In this document: positions 54,897-64,000 of the stretch, piece by piece
Numbering within the stretch: the stretch's first letter is position 1
Layout of the letters: each line of letters begins with the position of its first letter
NCBI GenBank assembly: GCA_002633005.1
Contig: NMRA01000003.1
Coordinates: forward strand, 326,129 to 390,128
Length of the DNA: 64,000 bases
Source of the DNA: Phoronis australis
Taxonomy: Eukaryota > Phoronida > Phoronidae
Reading direction: 5' to 3'
Made by a program: the position numbers and the translations under genes
The notes under the pieces: model-generated
Database searches by the model: none
Seen by the model: the letters and a program-made list of their open reading frames with translations, nothing else
What the model was told of the DNA's origin: nothing

Positions 54897-57800
54897 TTAG
54901 TCGGTGTCCATCTGTAAAAGAACAGATTTAAAATCAACCATGATAAACAGAACGTGTTGGGACACATGGCTACAAAATTACCCAATATAAACATACACAT
55001 TTACATCTATGAATGTTTAGTATTTGCTGCTATTGATAAGGACGATGGATTTGTTTTAAATTTGACAAGTTTTTGAACTTACACCAACAAGTGTGGCCAG
55101 ATTAAAATTGCCACAAGGTAACGCAACAAATGAGAAATCTGCCCAAAATGGACCAGTCTCATCTTCTGCTTGATAGGTGAAAAATAAATACAAAATGAAA
55201 CCTGATTTAAAAATTGAGGTACATTAGCATAGAAACCGACACAATTGAATATCTGAAACACTGGGTCCTTAACAACAACAGGTTGTTAATAATGAAAGAG
55301 AAACACTATGAAATTATCATCTTAGGTCACCTGTGCATTGTAATCATCCAGTTCTTTGTCCAGCTCCTCAGCTGTTGGTACGGGTTGTTGTTGACGTCCA
55401 CCCCTACCACGTCCACGTCCTCGTCCCCCTCGTCCACCCCCACGCTGACCACCAAAGCTACCTCGCCTCTGACCACCACGGCTAAAACCACTACAACAGA
55501 TGAACGAGTCAGATCACGTCGCTGCTTAAGTCAACTACCATGAAGTGTTTAATGCACGAAACAGAAACACCAAATCATATTCCAGTTTCATGTCAACAGA
55601 CAACATGCAAAATGCCCAACTAAGAAAAGAAGAAAGGCAATAATTCATGTAAATATTGTTATTGACTTTGTAACATCAAGGCTAAAAGCAGACCACAGCA
55701 AAAATTAGTCAAGCACTTGTAAATTATAAGTAGATACATTACAAGTACAACAACCCGAAATCACCACTCTTCATCTGCAGAGGTAGAAAAAATACCTTGT
55801 AAGATTAACCTAATTTTTGAAAAGTAGGGCCGACAAGTGATGAATGTTTCATTGTGTCTCACTCAGCTTTCTATTTTTTGTCTGCATCACAACTACTCAT
55901 TGTGCAATGGTAAAGCTTTATTTACAACGGTACAACAAATGGCTGACTCATTAATTTTAATGTGAAGCAGTGATTACCAAAGCAACAGTGTTACACACAT
56001 GTGCAGCATAGGTTAATACCATAGAATCAGAGTGGGCGCTGTAGTATAGCGGAAAGTGGTTATTGTCTGGTTTTGATAGTACAAAAGGTTGCACAGTTTT
56101 CCACGGACGACACAAGAACAGAAGAGATTCCTGCTACATGGGCACAGTTTTTGCACATTGACAATTGAAATCACACAGAACACTGGAGTAATCCTTCAAA
56201 TGCACTTTAAATCATCAACTACCAATTATAATACTTCAACTGCACACTACAAAAATGATGGCTACCAGGAAGTAAACTGTCTTCCCGAAGACTACCTACC
56301 CAGTCGTCTGGCGCCTGAAGTTGCCTCCTCCCAACCTGTTGGACATAGATCCACTACCACTACCACCGTCTCCACCTACTAGCTCAATCTTCATGGCGCG
56401 TCCTGCACAGAATTCAATCTAAGCTAATGAGATCTATGTACATACATATATACATACATTCAGAAAAATATGAATAAAAACATACAAACAAGCATAAATA
56501 CAAACATAGATATAAACAAACATTCATACAAACATACTGGTGTCCTAGATGAAAGTAAGGATGATTTTTAGACCAAAATTCGTAAGATGTGGAATTTTTA
56601 TGTGTCTTTTGCAATCACGCAAAAGTTTTTCAACTGTGAGTGGAGTTTTGAATAATGGAATCTCTTTGAACAAGTCAAGCGAATTTCAATGAAGGTCAAG
56701 CAATAACAAGTTAATGTTTGTTTGGAAGTGTTCCTAATGAAGTTTTAAAGTTTGACTAATTATACAGTTTTTGACTAAGCTGTTTTAAGGTTTCAATAAC
56801 AAGCTCTAATGCCTTGTGACTGGTACAAAGTAACCATAATGCCCATTCTAAAAATGCTTCCGAGACCACCTTTGAATTATACGGATGAAAGACTGTTGTC
56901 AAATCTCTATAAAATATATACCTTAAACAATAGAACTTTTGGGACAATAATATTCTTGCTGATGAACAGAACAAATTTTGATGTAGTTCTTCATATTTCA
57001 ATCTTTTATATTCCTAGACAACATATTCCAATCTCTTATATTCCTAGACAACATATTTCAATCTTTCAATATTCCTTGACAACAATCATTCGATAAAGAA
57101 GCCCTCCACCTTTGCCGACATGAGAAAAGCTTTTGATTTGACAAGTCATGATTTCCTACTCTATAAAGTGCTACAGTGTCAAACAGAGCAATTAAAATGA
57201 TTTATAAAGAACATAATCTGCATTAATATAAATATGCATGGCACTGACCGTTTAAGCCTGAAAATAGTGATCGTCAAGGAGATAATTCATCACCACACTT
57301 TTTGCTCTTGATGTACATTAGGTTATAAAAGATGCCAATGAATTTAATCAGGGTGTGACATTTGACAATTCACTGTTATCTATTTTGTTCTACGTTGATC
57401 ACAATGATTTCCCAGGCTAAAGATGAGGAAAATCTGCAAGATTTGATCAAGAGCAAAAAAGATAGTTCCGTTTGCCCTTACTTAATTCTGATGACTTAAA
57501 GTGTCAAAAATTTGTCATTGAAATGTTTTACTCCTGCTTCACCACTACCTCAACACGACATCACAGACACAAATTAACAGTAATTAATTATTGGCACCTA
57601 AACTTTAATACAACGTCCAATTCTAGTGTAATTAGATGAAACTAGAAAAAAACATAAAGGTCTATTTCCATCTGCCGAAAGGATCCAAATAATAACATTA
57701 GGTTCTCATATATTCAAAAGACATCAGTGACCAAGCACCCCTGACTATAGAGGATACTGAAGCTTTACGGAGTTTGACAGATTTTGGATGAAACAAAGAT

Positions 57801-60800
57801 TTCCACGTAAATAACAAGAGCATTGCAAACCACTGAAATGCCATCATGGCTGCACTGCAGACAGTATGCTTATAGGTGTGTTTATTAGTATCATAAGAGT
57901 GGCCATTAGATGGAGCAGGATACATCAGCCCCGTCAAAACAAACTCAAGGTGTTGTCGTCTCCCTTTGTATGAAATTCATTAAAATTTATCGAGGAGCAC
58001 TGAAGATAAGACGCAAATATTAATGAAAATAAAGTTGCCACTAGGGGGCACAGACGTAGTCGGATTAGTCTGAAAGAAGTCGTCATTCGTTTTCATGCTC
58101 ATAGGAACACACGTGCTATTTTTCACAAAAACCTTACAAGGTGCTGAAGAGATTCATTCACAGACGAAAAAATTGCCATTAGAAGGTGCCACAGTGGTCA
58201 GACCCATCTAAAATACAACGTAAGACATGGGAAACAACTGCCAAGTTTCATAATGATTCTTCAAGCAGTGTGCCATAGAGAGGCAGATGCAAGTTAAGAA
58301 TAACAAAAATGGCCACTACAGGATGCAGAATGTGTCAAATCCATCCAAAAATGGTACAGCATCTGCTCCTTAATAGAAACCTATTTTTACAAATTTGATG
58401 AAAATCCATCAAAGAATTCCGAAGATACAGTGGCAAACAAGAAAAACAAGAATTATAACTAGGGGGCACAGTGGTAGCAAAATTGGTCCAAAGCTCATCG
58501 CCAGCTTCATAGGAACACGTCTGCTATAACTCATTACGATCTTGCGAGAGATTTAGAAGGTACAGCCGCAGACATCAGACGCCCTGATAGAGGTGATGGC
58601 AATATGTACCCACGTACGAGTATGTGGTGCACAAAACAACAACGCCTCATCTAAGATTACGAGCAGCAGTGTTCTCCACGACCACTTTTAACGTGTCGCA
58701 GCGTCCTGTTTGGCTGAGCACGCGTCCTGTTTAAATGTCTCACGTCCTGTTTAAAAATCCAGCGTCCTGTTCAAAAATCCCACGACCAGTTTAAAAATAT
58801 AGGGACTACTTTGTGAAAAAGGGGTCGTCGCAGTCGTTAATAAGGTCTTCACTGGTTCAAATTACGCTTGATGGGAACTGGCCATGGCCCAATGAAACTG
58901 AATAAAGGCTAAGGAAGTGGTCAGTTGTGGACAGCCCAATCACCGGTCTCACTCAAGCAGCAGTCCGGGCCGCTAGCCTATATTTATAGTGTAACGCGGC
59001 GTGTAAATAATCCCTCAATTATCTTTTCAATTCATCTCGAACAACTAGTCAATTTAAACAACGGCCCAGTGCTACCTATAGGCCTAATCCACTACCTGCT
59101 CACTGGAGGTGCAGTCCGGCACGAAAGTTGCTGATCGTTGCATTAGGCCTATTCGCTTTTGTAGTCACCTTTTTGTGTTCGGCGGACAACTGATCGTATT
59201 ACCCATTGAAAATAATTAAGGGTCGGTGGTTAATTCTGCGAAGGAGATGTTGTCAGCAAAGACATCGTTGCGCAGCAGTTTATGCAACGGCCGTCTTCTG
59301 GGAGGCCAGAATTTTGGTTTTCGTAGCACATTTTTCAATATTCCGTGGGCCCCACGACACAGACTTTACCCAGTCTCAAAAACATTTGCAAGAAACTGCT
59401 TTTGATGGCTCTCATTGGTTGTTGTTTGTGTATTTCTCCCTTAGATGAATATTATTAGTTACTTTTGGTGCCACCGGCCCATTGAGATTGACCGAGTTCA
59501 TCTCGTTGCCTTATAAGGAGTTTCGTTGGCAGCATGAACATTATATCTGTGACGCATATTCCCTCTAAAAATCTGCCAAGCCAGTCGTAAACTCAACCGG
59601 TAGTGGCCGTGCGTGACGTTTGCGGATCCAGGGGAGTATTCCGAGATTTGGGACAGCGGATGACGTCACTGCAAAGTTCAAAATGTATGTGTCTCGCGCT
59701 GAGAAATTGCAGCCAAAATCACGTGCTCTCATTGAAATCAAGCGGTAACATCTCGCGTAATCTCGCAGTCTTGTTTATCTAGCGTGGTCCTTACGTTAGT
59801 GAATTCTATCCTGGCTTCCGTTACCGATTGACATGCGCATTCTACATACTTAGAAATGTCGTCTGCCGTGCAAAAGCGAAGCACCGCTAACGGCTAAGCC
59901 TAAGACTAAGGATTAAAACCGAGAGATGTTTCAGATACTGACGTTGACTCAGATGCAGATACGACAGATAATCCACGGCCGGATGGTGGTGATATTGCCA
60001 GGCTCGGTCAACGAATCGCAAATATCCGTGTCACGAACGGTGAACCGAATTTTTGCCGACGTCAGACAGGCAATACAAATGAATACAATTCGGTCTAAGA
60101 CTCTAACTTGAGAATGGCTGGTTTTCATCTGGAAGAATGAGTTTGTGACAATCCTGAAAAGTATGGAAATTCCATAGTTACAAGCGTTTGAAAGTTCAGT
60201 TGATATCTTTTTAGAAATATTCGTTGTCATCAACAGGCCTAACACACCGTCCAAGTAGATGGAAAACACACGTGCATAGTTTTGTTTACCCTACCTAATT
60301 TGAATTTATAAGGGAGGACTCGCATATTGTGCAGTTTTTACAAGAGTTCTGGCAGTGCAGAAGTTCATTATGTTGTACCAGCTTCAGAACATCGAATTCA
60401 GACTATGTATAAGAATGCCGTGCGACATTACACTTACAGACTGAGGGAAAACGTAGACTCTGCTATCAAGACATAAAAATGTGACTCACAGACTTAACAA
60501 AGACACTTCACTTGCGCTGTCTACTTCATAGCGGCATAGGAAAATTTTACTTCTGTGTTAGACTTTTTGTACCGGTACTCAGTTGATATTGACATGATCA
60601 TCACAATTATTGAGTAGCCTAAAACATTTCTCCATACTGTATCAAACACGTCTACAGACTTCCATTTCAAAGTCATTGACTAAGCAAAATGGGTTATGAC
60701 AAGTGTGATATGTTTGGAAATAAGTCCAACTTTTAAAAATAAAAAGTTGAATAAACATAGTTATTTGTTCGCACTACTGCGTATTACTATTAAAAAGCAT

Positions 60801-61587
60801 AGGTAAAAATAAGGTGCACAAAAAATTGCACACTAGCTTGGGGAGAACGTTGACCACCGCGCGGTTCCGGCACATTGCGGTTCTTACACGTGCGACCTGT
60901 TTAGATTTTCAGATGTGGAGAACACTGAGCAGGTATACAAACTTTCCAGGAAATGTTTCAAAACAATGGGCGGCCTACAGGCAATTTACGAACAAATAAA
61001 TAATAAGATATCTATCATATAACAGTCGTCTACAGTCAGTATGACTTAATTTATGTCATTCTAACCATACAGACACTATGTGGATGAGTATTTACGATTT
61101 GCTGACATATTGCATGTAACTAAAGAAAGCAACTGACGTGAACTTACTCAAATAGAACACCACAGTGATTGGCCAGCCGTCTCCAAAGAAAACTGGTTCC
61201 TAGCACTGGGGCTTCAAGCGACGCGACTTAATATGGAAAAGTAGTTCACCTGAGCAGCAGTAGGCAGATGTACACCACCTGTTCCAATAAGTAGGCAGAG
61301 AAGGACAGGATGTAGAGAGCACAGGTCTACTCCACAGCTTGGACCATTGACCAAGCATAGACTTCATGGCAGAGTCCAGTGCTTCCAAAAAGCACATGGC
61401 TGGTACAAAATGGGAAACCTTACGCTAACCAAACCTCACCGTCAAGAGGCACTCCATTGTACTGCTTCATGGCCTTCACGGCGTCTGTTCTTCTATCATA
61501 CACGACATCAGCTGTTCCCTGAGATCGCCCAGATTTGTCGTAATGTACGGTTGCTCTTTTAAGATTTCCAAACTCTGCGAACAATTC
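54897..61587 (-). CDS. ALYREF: ALYREF / THO complex subunit 4, 3' part of gene (partial)
   Basis: Four minus-strand exons join in frame. 61587-61440 encodes the second half of the RRM ([50 protein letters not shown]). 56402-56300 encodes [10 protein letters not shown] and a Gly/Ser linker. 55490-55331 encodes the RGG tail ([20 protein letters not shown]...) followed by [16 protein letters not shown]. 54911-54897 encodes MDTD and stop. Together 141 residues. The family couples splicing to mRNA export as an adaptor for the NXF1 receptor, and the C-terminal ELD..LD.YNA.MD helix binds the helicase UAP56/DDX39B. The N-terminal exons (first RGG box, KWQHDLFD and RNP2) were not found up to 64000 and lie to the right or were missed. 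The 5-kb intron 56403-61439 is full of repeats. Confidence 0.92.
55080..55230 (+). repeat. Single eroded CTCF-like module in ALYREF intron
   Basis: AAAATTGCCACAAGGTAACGCAAC, then AAATCTGCCCAAAATGG and TCATCTTCTGCTTGATAG, match the module body order. The core is degraded. It lies between the last two ALYREF exons, opposite to the gene's direction. Confidence 0.4.
56437..56545. repeat. CATA-rich microsatellite-like tract
   Basis: Interrupted runs of ACATA, CATACAAA and TATAAACAAACAT just upstream (in gene direction) of the ALYREF exon at 56402-56300. Confidence 0.55.
56992..57083. repeat. 30-bp tandem repeat, three units
   Basis: CATATTTCAATCTTTTATAT followed by TCCTAGACAA is repeated three times with minor changes, in the ALYREF intron. 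Confidence 0.75.
57820..58645 (+). repeat. Five-module array of CTCF-like motif repeat in ALYREF intron
   Basis: The head ACAAGAGCATTGCAAACC ... GTGTGTTTATTAGTATCAT precedes cores starting at 57903, 58038, 58176, 58313 and 58456 (spacings 135, 138, 137, 143). The core at 58038-58051 is CCACTAGGGGGCAC, and 58456 keeps CTAGGGGGCAC. The array ends with AGGTACAGCCGCAGAC, AGGTGATGGCAATATG and a CCCACGTACGAGTATGTGG palindromic tail. Confidence 0.7.
58690..58805 (+). repeat. CGTCCTGTTTAAA tandem motif cluster
   Basis: Variants of CACGTCCTGTTTAAAAATC recur about six times at 18-26 bp spacing immediately after the module array. No coding function; class unknown. Confidence 0.6.
59690..59802 (-). mobile_element. 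Second copy of the CTAGGACC MITE family (without minisatellite)
   Basis: The reverse strand carries CACTAACGTAAGGACCACGC, GCGAGATTACGCGAGATGTT and GAGAGCACGTGATTTTGGC, which align with 18147-18245. The second terminus is not clear. Confidence 0.5.
59810..61435. other. ALYREF intron, nothing recognised
   Basis: Short frames only (for example 59949-60269 minus, 60814-60999 plus), with no conserved blocks and no acceptor/donor pair giving a longer product in phase with the ALYREF exons. Confidence 0.45.
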
Positions 61588-61789
61588 CTGAAATTAAGGA
61601 AGAGTATTACAAACAGTAGAGAATAAAATTGAAATCACATCTTGTATTTTTGTAAGGGCAGGCCCAGACAGAGAATTACTGTGAACGGGTGGCTGGCTCA
61701 AGTGAATATTAACCTAGCTCCCACCTCATGTCAAGGCGTGGACAACTGAATGAAATGGCCGCTACTTCATTCAATTGTGATCAGGGCTC

Positions 61790-61905
61790 GACGTTATTAA
61801 AATCGCCAGGTCGCATTTTGCGACCAAGCCAAAATCCCAAGTCGCATTTCCAAAATGCAGCTCGCATTCATAAATGCCAGGTCGCAAAATTTTCCCGCCA
61901 TTTTT
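61790..61905. repeat. GGTCGCA / TGCGACC palindromic repeat cluster
   Basis: GGTCGCATTTTGCGACC is a perfect short palindrome. Partial copies AAGTCGCATTT, AGCTCGCATT and AGGTCGCAAAA follow within 100 bp. A related arrangement (AGTCGCTTTAGCGACT) lies near 39841. Confidence 0.45.
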
Positions 61906-63720
61906 ACGCGCCAAAATTTATTTTTTTTAGATCATTGAGAAAATGTTTTGATTAAGCAGGTACCTACAGCGTTAAATACTCACAAATTTCACATTGTACA
62001 TACAGGTACAGCGTTATTGTTCTTCACGACTGCCATTGAAAGGCTCCAGAGCGCAAGGCAAGTTGCCGACGTGAAAGTTGAATCAGTGCTCTCTAACTGA
62101 CACATGCATTCAAATAGCTAAGTTTGCGATGTGAAAAGGGAGTAAATGCCCATTGAAAAAGTATCCGGGTTTTTGCTAGGTCTGACCTGCTGCTGGCTGT
62201 CACCAAAGTCTTTAAAGATTCACACTAACTCGGAGTGCAAATTCCCTCCGCTTTTTGTTCGCAATCCAAATTTTGCATCTTAACTCGAGGTTTGAAAAAC
62301 ATCTGTCGAAAAAATACGTGAAACGATGCCCTAACCGAATAACCTATCAGGATGCGCGGGAACACTTTAGGGCAAATTTCACAACAAAAATGTGGTACTT
62401 ATGCTGTTTACGTACTCAACAATTAGTTTTCCATGAAATGAATAGCCTCGAAATAAGTCCCGACTCCCTCCGTTCGGGTTTTCATCGGGTAATGGCGTGT
62501 TTGCTCCTCAACACCCTCCAAGTACGGGAAAAATAGGTCAGTAGCCAAAACGACACTCATGTCACTAGTTTTAACATTCTTTCGGAGGTATGAAACAAAG
62601 CCTTTATTTGGATTTTACATGTTGAGAAATGACGTTTTTTGAAAACTGAATTTGTTTTAAAATGAGAGTGACACACCATATAGGCTGCGTGTCAATTTTC
62701 TACCACGCGCGGTCGTTTGTTGTGCGCTATGATGGGCGCAAGCCTGAACTGTGGGCGCTTATTTGGAAATTCTCAAAAGTTGAGGGAGAACGCTTAGTAG
62801 ATCAGTGAGCGCTTATTATGAAGCACTTCAAAGGTAGGGAGTAGGCTTGTGCGTGAGCATAGTCGTTAGACTGAGTGTTTGCAGTAATAAGGTATTGGAA
62901 GACTGCAATGGTAAGAAATGTTATTACAATATGATTTTGCCAGGCAAACTCCATCTAGTAGGGGTGGCTTTCTGGATATCGTTACCACCTACACTGTACC
63001 CTTTTTAGCCACCAGGAATAATCTTTTTTTAATTGCCCGCTTCAGCCGGAACTAGATTGTTTCTATTTGAGTCTGAACATTTTACGGCGACGGTGGTCCG
63101 GGGAGCGAAAAGTTGCTGGAGGAGGGGGGTGTATGAAGAGAAGAATAAAAAGTCCGCTAACCACAATTTTGCATCTAGTACCCGTTTAGTTGCAATAGCT
63201 GGCTACAGGCAAAGAATATGGGGTTTAGGGAACATCGACCTCGGGAAACATCGGTACAGGAAAACATCAATTTTGGGTTACTATATCGGTTCCGTAACGC
63301 ATCTGGGGTTTTATAACTGCCGGGAATCTTTGAGTTTATTTTCAAATAAACCTCTGGCGCCTGGGTGATTATCAGAGTTAAGCCGGTATACTCTTTCATT
63401 TAGGGCTCTGTCGCTGTTCTCTTTTGATGTACAGCTCTGAAGTGGTGAGCACGCGGGAGTTCACGCACTTAAATCGAGTAGGCCTACACTTTACGTTAGC
63501 AACAACGTGTGAAAGACAAATGCAATCCCGTCATTATTGCCAACACGAAAAACGGATTTGGTCTTTTTGGCATTTGAAGACTATTTTAAATACGACAAAT
63601 TTGTTAAGAATCGATGGCACAAAATATAAAACATGTAATAAGCATTACAAAAAGAAGTAGGTTTTGCGTGCAAACGCTGTGGACCATAAACAAGTAGGTC
63701 TCTTAGTATGAGATTAGTAG
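61906..63720. other. Right flank, no gene recognised
   Basis: No upstream ALYREF exon or other conserved gene identified on either strand. Around 62740-62830, GGGCGCTTATTTGG and GAGCGCTTATTATGAAG resemble the edge motif at 160-200 and may be remnants of the same element. Confidence 0.4.
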
Positions 63721-63729
63721 TTAAATCGT

Positions 63730-63850
63730 GGTGGTGTAGTGGCAACGCAAGCGCGCACTAATCGCCAGGTCGTGAGTTCGAGTCTTTACTACTTGCAGTT
63801 TTTCCTGTTTGACACGTTCTCCTTTTTTTGCCTTTTTTCGTGAATAATAC
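63730..63850 (+). mobile_element. tRNA-derived SINE
   Basis: Box A-like TGGTGTAGTGG (63732-63742) and box B-like AGTTCGAGTCT (63774-63784) flank AACGCAAGCGCGCACTAATC. The acceptor stem does not close, so it is not a tRNA gene. The T-rich body follows; its 3' end is undefined. Confidence 0.5.
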
Positions 63851-64000
63851 TTCAGGAATCAAGGAAAATGCTTGATTTTTAGAGGTAAAAACAGAAAAAT
63901 TTCCCGGGCGGGAAGGGGGCGAACCCCCCTCCCGACCTCCCCCCATTCGGTGCTATGCGCGTCTACAATCGTGGTTCAGTTTACGCAAATTCTTACACCC

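Noticed and set aside
56035-56110. tRNA-like string GTAGTATAGCGG near the ALYREF exon
   Set aside because: No box B and no cloverleaf; chance resemblance to box A.
1-64000. CRISPR arrays, operons, phage or plasmid features
   Set aside because: Repeats are minisatellites or transposon pieces without spacer structure, and genes are spliced; the DNA is eukaryotic nuclear.

Overview
The window is animal (metazoan) nuclear DNA: AT-rich, intron-rich and full of mobile-element remnants. Three conserved genes can be assembled from spliced exons, and all three proteins look clearly animal. Their closeness to vertebrate proteins and the style of the repeats suggest an invertebrate deuterostome (hemichordate, amphioxus or echinoderm), but the species cannot be fixed from sequence alone. 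Nothing prokaryotic or plasmid-like is present.

Layout. (1) 1-8.7 kb holds the 5' part of a FOXRED2-like ER flavoprotein gene on the minus strand: a signal-peptide/FAD-binding exon and one further exon. The remaining exons lie beyond the left edge or were not found. (2) 8.7-32.7 kb has no recognisable gene. It holds decayed transposons: two copies of a terminal-inverted-repeat element with subterminal GGTTAA-CGCCC motif clusters (14.2-15.2 and 26.1-28.2 kb, each with an assembly gap inside), arrays of a ~145-bp module carrying a CTCF-like core motif (11.8-13.0, 18.5-18.9, 20.4-22.0 kb), tRNA-derived SINEs, MITEs, minisatellites and two near-perfect hairpins. (3) 30.7-32.8 and 36.3-39.0 kb are near-identical copies of one segment; both contain the start of IFT56/TTC26. 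The left copy is cut by a single N inside the first coding exon, and a second single N at 35,800 is flanked by overlapping sequence, so misplaced contigs or an unmerged haplotype are likely. Between them lies an unrecognised three-exon small acidic gene (33.1-35.0 kb).

(4) 39.0-51.7 kb (+) is a complete IFT56/TTC26 gene (cilium assembly, IFT-B). Thirteen introns join in frame to 554 codons, the length I recall for the vertebrate protein. It has two features I do not know from IFT56: a pair of 64-bp tandem exons that can only be used one at a time without frameshift, with a 15-bp perfect inverted repeat in the intron between them, and two alternative last exons each encoding a diverged but intact C-terminus. 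(5) 54.9-61.6 kb (-) is the 3' two-thirds of an ALYREF/THOC4 mRNA-export adaptor gene (end of the RRM, RGG tail, C-terminal UAP56-binding motif). Its large intron contains another CTCF-like module array. (6) 61.6-64 kb is repeat-derived, with a tRNA-like SINE at the end.

The genes are independent housekeeping and ciliary genes, not an operon or pathway. The most interesting material is the splicing architecture of IFT56 and the regularly spaced CTCF-like motif arrays.
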